A stretch of 64,000 bases of DNA from Pseudorasbora parva (Eukaryota > Chordata > Actinopteri > Cypriniformes > Gobionidae). The position numbers and the translations under genes were made by a program. Below, piece after piece: positions 48,143 through 59,414 of the stretch; position 1 is the first letter of the stretch; every line of letters begins with the position of its first letter. The notes under the pieces were generated by a model that was given only the letters and a program-made list of their open reading frames with translations, was not told the origin of the DNA and did not search any database. The stretch lies in NCBI RefSeq assembly GCF_024679245.1, contig NC_090173.1:14325501-14389500 (forward strand), given 5' to 3'.

Positions 48143-49770
48143 AGACGCACTATGTAACTTTTCCGTCCGCTAGAGGGCGCCTATTCAAAACAAAGGCGTA
48201 GTTTGATGATGCCAAGTTTGAGCTCAGAATCTTGGGACATGCGGCCTGCACCTCACAGCCTTTGGAAAAAATTGGTAAAAGACTCATGGCAGAAGTCATG
48301 TTGATGGATGTGATTATTAATGTTACTGTAGTGTGAAGCAGAGCAGGACCGAATGTTGAGGAGCTGAGCAAGGCCATTGGAGCGATTGATACACAAACAC
48401 ACACCTCGCGAGCAGCGGGACTTTTATTATGACGGGACACAGTCGCCGGCGCCATTTCCGCTTTTCCGGTGTCATGAGTATGAGGTAACGCAGCTCTGTT
48501 TATCATATTAGACACATTTAAATCAGCACTAGGTAACTTTTCAACCTTCATAATTTATTTTTTAAGACTCTTGTGATGATAAATCGACTTACAATAGGTT
48601 GAATGACACGTCTGCCATAGTCTGATGGGGTCTGTATCGTTTTTAATCCTACTTTTAAACTTCGGGTTTCGGGTAGTAACCCGAGAACAAAAAGAACTAC
48701 AAAATTCGACTGCTTTACGGCATATACGTCACTTCCACCAACACCCACACTTCCCTAAATTCGGACGTGCGAGCCCAACTTTGTTCGTCGGATAATATAG
48801 TCATGTCCGAAGCAGCACAGACAAATAAGAAAGAAAAGGTTTTGTTGGAGGAAAGCAATAAGAGGAAACGAAAAAGTGATGGGATTAAAGGCAGGACGAG
48901 GATCAACATGTGACCAGCGTTTGCTCGTCGGCGTGAGCTGAAGGAGGCGTGCCCGACCGATGCTGTCCTGCTTGTTACGGTGATTACCTACCACTCAAAC
49001 ATTGAACTGAAGTATCATATCGATTCTGTAAAACGGTAACCAATAGACTACTATAATGACGCTGGCTTGTAAACGTGAGCATCGTGATTATTTGGCGTTT
49101 GAAAAAAATAAAACCCATGAAATTATATTCATATGACATGCTGAAGCATATGCCACTGACTGTAACGTTACCTGGGATGAAGACATTTCACACGCGACGC
49201 CAGAAGAACACCTGCATGTGAACTCCTCTTGCAGTGTTCAGGGGAACTGTAAGTGCTGCACCGACCCGCGGGACGCTTTTATGAAGTTATTTGGCCCGCA
49301 CCGCACCACTGTATATATTTTTAAAACCCGCCCCGCACCCACGACAATTAAATAGACATACGGGGTCCGCGGGTTATGAGACGACCCGCGCATCACTAGT
49401 TCAGGGCTATCAGGGTTGTCATGTCAACAAATGCGCGCGCGATGGCATCCCCTGTTGTAGGATGACTGAGTTTACGACAGTAGTTGAGGACATTATTTTT
49501 TCCAAACTGTAGGGGGACCCCGAGAGCAAAAGTAGCCAAGTGCGGCTTTAAGTGTGTTTAAAATGATGTTATGACGTTACTCTGTGCGTTCGCTCAGCGG
49601 CTGCTGTGACACTTGTTCACACTGCTAAGAGAAAAGCGCTTCTGCAGAATAAAACCAGAAACCGAGAGTAATGCAGATATGACGCCATTGACAGGCGACT
49701 CCCTCAGACGTTAAATCAGACTCCCAGCTCATTGGTTAAAATAAAATTTTCTCACAATTTAATTCAACAC
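48143..49770 (+). mobile_element. TTAA element family 'CACTATGTAAC', copy 3 (interrupted, 3' truncated)
   Basis: It begins after TTAA (48139-48142) with AGACGCACTATGTAAC and aligns in order with copy 2 up to GACACATTTAA. It then resumes at 49548 with GTGTGTTTAAAATGATG and continues to ATTTTCTCACAATTT. The 1026-bp interruption is itself a TTAA element. The right terminus is lost. It lies in dnm2 intron 1. Confidence 0.82.
48522..49547. mobile_element. TTAA-flanked element nested in copy 3
   Basis: TTAA lies at 48518-48521 and 49548-49551. The left end is ATCAGCACTAGGTAACTTTT. The reverse complement of the right end is AGCCGCACTTGGCTACTTTT; the inverted repeats differ at about five of 20 bases. 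It contains a further CCGCGGG-rich patch at 49260-49400. No transposase. Copy 2 at 31388 preserves the unoccupied site. Confidence 0.85.
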
Positions 49771-50185
49771 AACACAACACAATTCAATTCTCGCTATTAG
49801 CCAGTTGCTTATTATAATTAAAGTGATAATTAAACAAACATTCTCATAAAGACTTCACTTGTTTCATTAATGGAAGAATCAGTTGTTGTTTTGGTACGAA
49901 TCTTTTGAGTGAATGAGCCAATGACAAATACTTTTTTAAAAGCCCCTTGTCACCACCTACTGGCGGAACAATGCAATCAATACAATTGTAGTTTGCTGCG
50001 TCAAGTTATTTTCAAAAGAAGATTTGCTCTATTTTGATCTCTACCATAGACATCAGTGTTTATATCTGAACTATAAATGCTGATGGATGTTTGAATCAAA
50101 ATCGTGACTTTTTTTAAACTATTATTATATTTATTGTAGTATTTTCATTGTTCCAGATAAATAGTACAATCACAGGACAGGACCA

Positions 50186-50372
<187 letters not shown>

Positions 50373-51481
50373 CTTTTAGGTAAATTCAAGGGAGGTCAAA
50401 ACAGATTTTTGCCCTGTGTGACATTATGGACAAGGTGAGATTGTAGACCAAATTAGAAACAGTGTTAATTAATAATAATAATAAAAATAAAAAAGTAAAT
50501 AATTACACTTACAGTTGCTAAATAGATACACTTACAGCATAGGCAGCTTTACGATGAAAACATTGGCGAAATTTAAGCAGAGACAATTATAAAGGAAAAC
50601 ATTTAGATTTCGAATAGTATCATCATTGTCCCTGGATTTGACTAATGGGAAGTGGAACTAACTCGGCTTATGAATAAAGGTCATTAAAATATTCTGACTG
50701 CAGGTCACATAATGCGTTTCCAGCTTAGCTTTCCTTTCGTCCGGCTTTTAATGATCTAAGTCATCTCTTGGAATATATAAAGGCAAACAAGGCCAGATTT
50801 GTTCCCTCCAATCAGAGAGGATACACAGAAGGAAACTGATAGTTAGGTCCATAATTCATGGAGGTCCAGCTCAAAGCCCCTGATTCCACTGTGCGCTCGC
50901 TCTTATGAATATTTAACTTGGTTCCAAGATCATAACCATAAATAGCTATGAATGGCTCGGCTCCTCATTACCATAGTTAGGTCAGGTTAACTATGGTTTC
51001 TATCAAAAATATGTTCTAATAGAAATGTAGTATAATCAGAGCCAGCCTCATGGGCAGAGCTCCAGCATATAGCGTATCGGCCAACATGAAAAATATAACT
51101 ATATATTATTAAGTGTGCTGATTATTTCACCTGAGTCTAGAACATATTGGCCAAACTAGTTATAGTTAATACAGATGGTTGTGCTAAACAATATTTACTT
51201 ACAATATTATGCAATAAAGTTTTATCTTCTTTTCATCATCTGTTCTTTTTCTAAAGCCGTCAGAGATGTTTGACTTTCTCCCATTTAATTCACCGGCCTG
51301 TATTTTGGAAAAAAAACGTCATGCCTAGTTTCCCAATGAGCAGTTTTATATCATATACCCATACATAAGTCTACACACATACATGCTGTTCTTTTTTATT
51401 CATCCAATATTCCTGAGAAATAAATCACACTTTTCACAAAAAAAACTAAACAAAAACAGTTTTCCTCATTGATGATAATAA

Positions 51482-52085
51482 ACTGATCAGTCGTAACATT
51501 ACGACCACCTTCCTAATATTGTGTTTGTCCCCCTTTTGCTGCCAAAACAGCCCTGACCCGGCACTCCACTAGACCCCTGAAGGTGTGCTGTGGTATCTGG
51601 CACCAAGATGTTAGCAGCAGATCCTTTAAGTCCTGTAAGTTGCGAGGACATCCCACAGATCCTCGATTGGATCGAGATCTGGGGAGTTTGGAAGCCAAGT
51701 CAACACCTCAGAGTCATTGTTGTGCTCCTCAAACCATTCCTGAACCATTTTCCTTTGTGGCAGGGCGAATTATCCTGCTGAAACAGGGGTAAACCTGACT
51801 GGCCTGCTGTGCAGCCTTAAATGCAACAAACTGCGATACCTGACACCTTTCTATAAGAAACCAGCATTAATTTCTTGAGCAACTTGAGCTACTGTAGCTT
51901 GTTTGTTTGATCAGACCACACAGATCAGCCTTTGCTCCCCACGTGCACCAGTGAGCCCTGACCCTGTCACCCGGTTCACCACTGTTCCTTGGAGCACTTT
52001 TGATAGAGACTGACCACTGCAGACCGGGAACACCCCTCAAGAGCTGCAGTTTTGGAGATGCTCTTAACTGGTCGTCTAGCCATCA
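51482..52085 (-). mobile_element. Tc1-like transposon remnant, internally deleted
   Basis: On the minus strand about 51698-51513 encodes NLQDLKDLLLTSWCQIPQHT then FRGLVE and RVRAVLAAKGGQTQY, the C-terminal end of a Tc1-like transposase. The upstream PNSPDLN catalytic stretch survives only as frame-shifted traces near 51660-51700. The right half (51850-52080) is non-coding sequence of the same broad type, ending CGTCTAGCCATCACAAT. Large internal deletions make it inactive. Confidence 0.75.
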
Positions 52086-52099
52086 CAATTAATTATCCG

Positions 52100-53204
52100 T
52101 ATGGCAGAATATGGCCGTTTTCCCAATGGTATCGGATATCAATATTTTAAGGGATCGTATCGAATTTGTAAATTCCAGTGACGACACCACTATAGACTAA
52201 CACTGTTAAAACACTCTCAAAAAAACCCCTCTCATCTCCTGTAAAGCACCGCCACCACACACCGACACATTTATAGACAGTTTTCTGATTGGCTAAAAAA
52301 GAGTGAGGGCTAACTCTTTATTTCTCTATCGTGCTGTCACAGAGACAGATGTGTTACTCAGCAAATGTATTTCAGCGATATCCGTCATGGGGCAGTGACA
52401 TTTCGTACCTTTATATGTCACAATCTAAAAAAGCTTAATAGCTCCAAAATAGTCTTCATTATTTCTCTTTTCTTTTTTTGATTGTGGGCTGAATGCAACT
52501 CATTCTTGACGGGCCCGTATGTCAAACAAACAAGGAAAATGCAGTTTTCCATGATCCATCCTCTATAATGAGTGAACTCTTCTGAGGTGCGCTGTGTTCT
52601 GCGCGCTCATGTTTTGTATAATGAGAGCAGGCGATTATCCCGCTGGTGGACGGAGACTCACGCTGGGCGTATAGCTGAAGTGAGACGGGTCCTGTCTGCC
52701 TCTCCCCGGTCTCTTTCCACTCTCTCTGCGGCGCTCTGCGGTTGTGCATGCATAATGGATGAAATGATACACAATCTGCTCAGCCTCCTCTATCATTTAA
52801 AGCCCATGAATAATGGACAGCAGCCCACCTGCCTGTTTGCTCTGGATATAAGCGAGAAACGAAGCAATGAGTCTTCCGAAGCGCTCATTACCCACCGCGT
52901 GGGTATTTGTTCTTATTTGCGAAGCGCCTCGGTCCGCTGCGCATGTGCGCCTTTCCCGGCCATCTTTTTTCCATTGAAATGAGTGTGTGGGTGGGTGTAG
53001 GTGTTTGGCTTTGCTGGCAGAGTGGGTGTCGAGAGCCATGCATGCAGGGTTATGCTAGCACACGGCTCTCTGTGGCCTGTTTTCGTTCGCCCCTCTCCCC
53101 CTCCGGGCTTTGGCCGTTGTCATATAGTCACGTGCTTCATGCAGCCAGACGGGCTTTCTTCATCATAGGCCACACTTAAAAAGCTCTAGCTCACTTTTTC
53201 AGGG
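52100..53204. other. Low-repeat, GC-richer intronic stretch
   Basis: Bases 52560-53180 are GC- and CpG-richer than most of the intron and show no transposon ends. A 136-codon frame at 52572-52982 starts only at GTG and resembles no known protein. The segment could be an enhancer or alternative promoter of dnm2. That is speculative. Confidence 0.35.
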
Positions 53205-53207
53205 CTT

Positions 53208-53300
53208 AGGCAAGGCAAGGCAAGGCAAGTTTATTTATATAGCACATTTGATACACAATGGCAATTCAAAATGCTTTACATAGAAATGAAATAAAATAGG
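53208..53300. repeat. Dispersed repeat 'GGCAAGTTTATTTATATAGC'
   Basis: Four AGGCA-type pentamers precede AAGTTTATTTATATAGCACA and ATTCAAAATGCTTTACAT, the start of a common fish repeat. Only about 90 bp are recognisable. Confidence 0.55.
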
Positions 53301-53550
53301 GATAACAAATGCATAATATTCTCACTCACATAACAGATTCCAGATGTATTCCTATCTGCCTGATTCTAAAGTCAAGTACTCCTATCTGGGATGGAAAGGT
53401 GGAGCAGGTTCACAATATCTCCTGGACCTTACAAGTCAGGGCTCCTGTAGGGGACGTTACCTTTGCCCCGCAGGGCCTCCCCGTTCTTGAGTACGCTTCT
53501 TTACACTGTCTGCTACCACTGGCAGAAAGAAGCGAAGCACACTTCTAACT

Positions 53551-53796
53551 GGGGCGGCAGTGGCTCAGTGGTTCATGTAGGTTGTCTACAAACCGAAAGG
53601 TTGGTGGTTCAATCCCCGGTTCCACCTGACCAAGTGTCGAAGTGTCCATGAGCAAGACACCTAACCCCAGCTGCTCCTGACGAGCTGGATGGCGCCTTAC
53701 ATGGCTGACATCGCCGTCGATGTATGAATGGGTGAATGTGAGGCAAAAATGTAAAGCGCTTTGGATAAAAGCGCTATATAAATGCAGTCCATTTAC
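53551..53796 (+). mobile_element. tRNA-derived SINE
   Basis: The head GGGGCGGCAGTGGCTCAGTG carries an RNA polymerase III A-box-like TGGCTCAGTGGTT at 53561-53573 and a B-box-like GGTTCAATCCC at 53606-53616. The body includes GAGCAAGACACCTAACCCC. The tail GTAAAGCGCTTTGGATAAAA followed by GCGCTATATAAATGCAGTCC is a typical fish SINE 3' end. It is nearly full length. Confidence 0.85.
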
Positions 53797-53819
53797 AATC
53801 AGCGTATCTGCAATGCCTA

Positions 53820-53865
53820 TGTCCTAGCTCATTGAGAGATTTATAAACAAGTAATAGTACTTTAA
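53820..53865 (-). pseudogene. LINE reverse-transcriptase fragment, distal part
   Basis: On the minus strand this reads KVLLLVYKSLNEL, the direct continuation of the frame interrupted at 55414 (ending RIDF). Together they form one C-terminal reverse-transcriptase segment split by the TTAA element at 53866-55413. Confidence 0.7.
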
Positions 53866-53921
53866 AGGTCCCGTTCTTCGCGTGTTTTCGAAGCTTTGAT
53901 TATGTTTACAGTGTGCAATAT

Positions 53922-53924
<3 letters not shown>

Positions 53925-54012
<88 letters not shown>
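53925..54012. repeat. (TA)n microsatellite
   Basis: Uninterrupted run of about 44 TA units within the TTAA element. Confidence 0.97.
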
Positions 54013-54015
<3 letters not shown>

Positions 54016-54187
54016 TTGCGTGTAAAAAAACACAGTATTTTTCACACAATTGACTTATCTGTACAGCGCTGTTTCCTCTGTCCTAAAAACGGCCTGATGA
54101 TTTCCTTGTTCTATGAAGTCCCTCCTTCAGAAACACGTAACGAGTTCTGATTGGGCCAGCGCTTCACGTGTTGTGATTGGACAGCAG

Positions 54188-54420
54188 TAGGCTTGGGCGG
54201 TAATACGGTAAAATGGTATACCGCGGGATCTAAAAATAGCAACGGTATCAGTTTCAATACCGTCAAACCGTCAAAAAAAAAAACAGATCAACTTACATAT
54301 TGCTGATCAACAATTAATTATTAAATATTTAATAAGTTGAACTAATTAAACTATTTACATATTAAATACTATTTATTTATTAAATGCCTAAATATGTGTA
54401 TGCGTTGTTGTGACAGCGTA

Positions 54421-54462
<42 letters not shown>

Positions 54463-55045
54463 GAAAAGACGGCGAGTCGGGCGCTGAGTTATTCGGTCTC
54501 GAAAAAGAACACAACTTCTGCAGTTTGGAAGTATTTTGTGTTTTGACGGTAAATACAGACGAGGCAATTTGCAAATTGTGCAACAAAAAGATGACCGCGA
54601 GAGATGGAAATACCTTGAACCTAAGGGCGCATATCCGAAACCACCATCCACTCACTGCTGCGTGGATGAAAAACCGAGCGCACCCTCGGACTATGCTGTA
54701 ATATTGCCGAAGCCTTTTGTCACACAGCTGGCAATGTAAGCAATAAGCATGAACTCCACAAAAATCAAGTGGACATGGGACTCACAAAAAAAAATGTCAA
54801 TTGTCTGACAATTGTCTCATAACGGTAAGCATAAAACGTGCAGAGAGTTTCTCAGGGGCAGGGGCTCAAATGTAAAAAATAAAATAAAAATATAGGCATA
54901 TATATATATAAGCCAAGCCAACAGTTTGTTGACGCTGTCTGAGCCTTACATCATAATGTTTTAATTATTCACGGTAATACCGTATACCGAGGTAAAATAG
55001 GGAGGAGGTTTGACGGTATCAAAATTTGGATACCGCCCAAGCCTA
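54188..55045. mobile_element. hAT element nested in the TTAA element
   Basis: Ends TAGGCTTGGGCGGTAATACGG and GGATACCGCCCAAGCCTA are inverted repeats (matching TAGGCTTGGGCGGTA). The perfect 8-bp duplication GACAGCAG lies at 54180-54187 and 55046-55053. Subterminal ACGGTAT/ATACCGT motifs repeat at both ends. A (GA)n run lies at 54424-54457 and a BED finger fragment at about 54557-54690. Confidence 0.9.
54557..54690 (+). pseudogene. hAT transposase fragment with intact BED zinc-finger signature
   Basis: Starting at GAGGCAATTTGC the frame reads EAICKLCNKKMTARDGNTLN then LRAHIRNHHPLTAAWMKN and stops about nine codons later. CxxC and HxxxH spacing fits the BED finger at the N-terminus of hAT transposases. 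The catalytic domain is absent. Confidence 0.75.
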
Positions 55046-55413
55046 GACAGCAGCTCAGCGCACTTTGCCCAGAAAGGTCCCGCCTCTTACCATAACGGGG
55101 AGATGCAAGCCCTGAATGCGCGCTCTTCTCCACGTGGGAGAGCAACGAGACCACTCCCCCTATTTTGCGTGTTCTTGCGGGCGGAGGGTTAGTCAACAAA
55201 CGGTTCTAGTGACGTCATTCCTGAAGGAAGTGCAGGGGTGTAGTCCAAACCGGCCGCTCGCTGAAGGCTTTGAAAGGGAACTTCTGTTAAATAAAATATC
55301 TCGCTTGGCATTGAACTTTGAGCTTTATAATTTTACAGGTATTATTTATGCTCTAACAGCAACATTACACACTAACTAAAGTTTGAAAGATGGAATCACG
55401 AAGAACGGGACCT

Positions 55414-55567
55414 TTAAAATCGATCCTAGATGTAACTGGAAGCCAGTGTAAAGACCTGAGGACTGGTGTGATATGGTCATATTTTCTGGTTCTGCTCAGA
55501 ATCCTGGCAGCAGCGTTCTGTATGAGCTGCAGCTGTCTAATGGTCTTTTTGGGAAGGCCGGTGAGAA
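55414..55567 (-). pseudogene. LINE reverse-transcriptase C-terminal fragment
   Basis: The minus-strand frame GLPKKTIRQLQLIQNAAAR, then ILSRTRKYDHITPVLRSLHW and LPVTSRIDF matches the C-terminal part of reverse transcriptases of fish Rex/L2-like LINEs. The frame continues at 53865 (KVLLLVYKSLNEL) once the TTAA element is removed. Upstream LINE sequence is missing. Confidence 0.8.
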
Positions 55568-55574
55568 GGCCTTT

Positions 55575-55780
55575 TTTATGACAGGCTGTGTCATAAAAAG
55601 TCATAAAAAGTAATACATTTAACAATAAGAATGTAAAGCCATAAAAAGTCATAAAAACCTTCGGATTTTTCATACAAGGTCATAAAAACATAAAAACACA
55701 TGTAAGGCCTAAAAAGTCTTAAATTCGCTGAAGCATTGCGTTCAAGTTCTTAAAAAAATGTTAAACAGGTCTTAATTTTC
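55575..55780. repeat. 'GTCATAAAAA' repeat
   Basis: Irregular repetition of GTCATAAAAAGTCATAAAAA-like words followed by AGGCCTAAAAAGTCTTAAAT. I recall this as a dispersed fish repeat. Boundaries are approximate. Confidence 0.45.
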
Positions 55781-55789
55781 CTACGTCCA

Positions 55790-56305
55790 TGTAACGCTAT
55801 CTCGTTGAAATGCTCTCGCCTCCCGCAGCGCGCGTTTATCCCGTGGTGTTGTAGTTCTTTCTTTCACTAGTCCAACTATTGTTCGCTGTATTACAACTAC
55901 AAATTAGACCAGTATGCATCTTGTATTGCAGCCAATCAGCTTTCATGTTATTGGCACGAGCCTCTTTCAGATTGTACCCCACAGACGCATAAAACAGATT
56001 TTATTTTTCAGCTGACAATTCTTCCAGTTCCCCGATCGTGAAAGCAAAGGCGAATCTTTCTCACAACCTTGCATGATGACCAAATAAAAGTATAATATAC
56101 CCGATTGCACTAAAAAGAGTTAATAACAGAGATGTAAACTCCGATGTCAGACTGCCTGTCAGCGCTCCCGCGAGTGTATTGAAGGTTATTTCTAGGCTCA
56201 TTAGCAATTATCAATTAAAAATATGCCTTAGTTTTGTAATTCTGCTAGGTGCCACTGCCACTAGTGTCACAGAAACTGCATACTTCACCTTTAGACTGGC
56301 AAGAC
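55790..56305. other. No feature recognised
   Basis: Intronic sequence without a clear element. Confidence 0.4.
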
Positions 56306-56309
56306 TTAA

Positions 56310-56855
56310 AGGAGTGGTTCCATGTTTTTTTTTCTAGGCTTGGTTGTGTTTATGGGGCGCAGTATAACATGTCTTAATACTTCTTTTTTTAAACACCATA
56401 TTTTTCTTATATTTTCCCTTTATTCCACACCGCTGTCTCCACTGTCCTCTGAACCGCTCATCTGCTTCCTGCTTCTATGAAGCCCATCCCTCTGAAAAAC
56501 GCAATGGTCTTTGATTGGTTAGATTGGTTAGATGGCTAAATGTAGTTTCCTGTATTTTTATTGGCTGAAGTGCCAAGCACAGGTTTCCAGAAACGCCATG
56601 CCCCTTACCGTTACGGGCAGAAGTCACATCTGCGGAGACTAGCGAGGGTTTATGATGTCACCAACCCAGGAAGAAGCTCGTTGTAGTCCAAGCCGGCCGC
56701 TTTTGTAGGCAATAAACTGCCGTAAGTTTAAAAGTCAATATCTCCGTTTGCATTGAACTTTCAGCGCTGTGACTTTGCAGATACTGTTTATGCTCAAGAA
56801 GCAACATTACACACCAACTAAAGATAAAAAAGTGAAATTGCATGCAACCACCCCT
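56310..56855. mobile_element. TTAA element related to 53866-55413, without the hAT insertion
   Basis: The start AGGAGTGGTTCCATG and the reverse complement of the end AGGGGTGGTTGCATG are inverted repeats. TTAA lies at 56306-56309 and 56856-56859. Internal landmarks (TTCTATGAAGCCCATCCCTC, GTAGTCCAAGCCGGCCGC, GCATTGAACTTTCAG, AACATTACACACCAACTAAA) parallel the element at 53866. It is an uninterrupted relative. Confidence 0.83.
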
Positions 56856-57418
56856 TTAAACATTTGGAAATTATCATCTTTCTCGCTAACCCCGAGCCAT
56901 TGGGCAGTCCTCATTGTCAAGCCCTGTTTTGTCTCATCTTCTCTTTGTGTATGAATGTCTGTGTGTGTTTTTGAAGCATGGTTTGTCTTTCCCCTCGGGC
57001 TCTGCTGCATTGTGCATTAGGTGGGCCGGTGATTCGGGGGAAATAACGGCTGGATTCACAGCTGACTGCACTGGCTTTGATCAGGACCAGATGTAGAGCA
57101 GGAACTCCTGGAGAGACAGGCTTACTCATTAAGGCAGGCTGTGATTGGACGACTCTCGAACCTGCAGACACACTTGCAACACACCCACAGCATGTGGGAT
57201 GCCATCAAAGCTTCCCATGTGGAAAAGATGCAGCATTGGCATTTCATCATGTGTTTTTACACTGTCCCAAAGGCATAACACATACCGGACGCAATTAAAT
57301 TAACGCAAATGCTCATAGTGTACTGTAAACTACATCTTCTCCGTATAGTTTTATCTTTTGAATCTATCTTTTTTTATCTATTTAAAGGTGCCCTAGAATG
57401 ATTTGAACAATATGTTAA

Positions 57419-58559
57419 AGCTGCAGTCCATAACTTTTTTGGGTTAAAAATTATCCAAAATACATTTTGAGCAATTATATAACCAGCTAGTGTTCAAAAC
57501 GATCTGCTTACCGTAGCTCGATTTACAGCGGTAATCTTGTAATAATATTTTTAATTCCAGTGGTAATGGTGGATTTCCCCGGGAAATTCAAGCATATGTT
57601 TGCGTCATTACGTCACATCTGTACACATAAAGAAGGAGTCCCGGTTAGCTGGCTATCGCATGGGAGGATGTTGAAAGTGGAGATAGCCTTTTCTCACACC
57701 ACTTGATATAAACTTATCAATTTGATGGCGGATCCAAAAAGGTTCAAACGACAGTCACCAGTGACAACTGGAGATTCATCCGTTGTAAAATGCAAAAGTC
57801 TTTGGACTTCGGAGTGAAAAAAAAAGAGACTTCACCTGGGCGATGCGAAAACAAGGATAGTTAAAGGTGACGTGAACTCCGTGTTTTGAAGGTTTTTTTT
57901 CTGCTGGACAGGTAAGACATTTCAATGGTTGAATTAGGCTATGTAACCGTAGCACACCTGTTCGCTAATTCATGCAGTTAAGGAGTTTTCCTTTGTTGTG
58001 CATTTCTCGTTTTGCTGTGTTCATTATGGTAACATCAGTTATTTTGTGCTTGCTATGAGAGGGAGCTTCACCTCTACTCCACATTAATGTGTTGTCATAT
58101 GGCGATTAGAAATTAGACTGCACAGAAATGGAAACTGTACTACAGGTAGCCCTAATACACATTAAATGTAGTCACGCAATCCTGATAACATTAACAGTTT
58201 GAAAAAGTATCATTTGCAGTTTGACGTGATATGATAAACGATCATCGCGATGTATTGAAATGCTTTTTTCTCCTTAGTTGGTCAGAACAAAAGAGGATGA
58301 GCTACATGTTCAGATGACATTCTTATGTCGGTCATACTTTCAAACAGTTAAGTCTGTGATTGTGAATGACAGTTTCCACACCGGCGCGGTGACTGACAGC
58401 GCTTCTCCTGACAGCTGCACGTTCTCCTCTAAACATTGATTCCTCCGCGCTGTGCCGACCGGGGCACACCTCACGTAGAGTTGATAATTTGGCGAATAAC
58501 TGCATTTGCAGTTTTCAAACAGAGATGGCGACAATGAGGAAAAACTACGGACTGCAGCT
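57419..58559. mobile_element. TTAA element nested near the left end of 57386-60829
   Basis: The start AGCTGCAGTCCATAACTTTT and the reverse complement of the end AGCTGCAGTCCGTAGTTTTT are inverted repeats. TTAA lies at 57415-57418 and 58560-58563. 1141 bp, no transposase. Confidence 0.87.
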
Positions 58560-59414
58560 TTAAATTGTTCTCTGATATCTACATAGAGGGTATGTGGCTT
58601 ATTTAAGGGCAAAATTTGTCCAGATACAGTTTTACAGGTCCATTTAAAACCCTATAAATTGTCCCTAGGATGTAATGCTCTGTTTTTGCCTTATTTGGAA
58701 GAGTCATTAATATTAATGTTAAGCTCTGCTCTGATTGGCTTATTTCAGCAGCTCACAGCAGTTCAGTAAAGCGGCTCGTGAGTCCTGGCCGTCCTGACAG
58801 AACACAGACCGACTGAATGACACTTTAAGCAGAACATCTCAAATGGAGATCTCTTAAATGCAGCTTACTTGTTCGCGCGCTCGAGAGAGAGAGCTTGCAT
58901 GCATATGGTTGCCAGATTGGACATGTTTAGTTAAAACACCAGATAGCGTACATGTTCTTTTCACAGAAAAGCTCTGTTTGGGGGATTTAAATTACTTAAA
59001 TCTGGCAACCACACAAACGATTTTCTTTCCCAAACCAATACCAGTGATGGCTCGTCTTTTTTCGTCAACGTTATTGCATGTTTATATAACGTTAGTCACA
59101 ATGTAGGCTACGCAGTGACTGTGGTGTACTCTGAAATACGAGCATGCAAAAACATCATACTTAAGTTCTCAAAAATATAAATATATATTTTTACAAAATG
59201 AATAGCCTTGTCAAATGACTATCGTTTTAACTTATATGGTGAAAAAGGTGACGTTTGCTAGAAGGATCGCTTGAATTATCTGTAAGCAACGTATCTATGG
59301 TTGTATTTTCTAATACAAATAATATTAACCTTTGTCATTAGACACACAATTTAATTTTGTATGGTACTTGGTGTTTCCTATTGTTACTGTACTAGCATCT
59401 TGCATCATCTAGAC

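Larger units (their letters stand above)
53866..55413. mobile_element. TTAA element inserted in a LINE fragment and carrying a hAT insertion
   Basis: The ends AGGTCCCGTTCTTCGCG and CACGAAGAACGGGACCT are inverted repeats, with TTAA at 53862-53865 and 55414-55417. Internal landmarks (GTTCTATGAAGTCCCTCC, GTAGTCCAAACCGGCCGC, GCATTGAACTTTGAG, AACATTACACACTAACTAAA) are shared with 56310-56855. About 690 bp remain without the nested hAT. A TA tract (53925-54012) has expanded inside. Confidence 0.87.

Noticed and set aside
52572..52982. 136-codon plus-strand frame, one of the longest in the window
   Set aside because: It has no ATG at its start, resembles no family, has no credible splice sites and lies in a GC-rich stretch where long frames arise by chance.
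53551..53796. Possible tRNA gene because of A-box-like and B-box-like motifs
   Set aside because: The sequence cannot form a full tRNA cloverleaf and continues into a fish SINE body and tail. It is a SINE head, not a tRNA gene.
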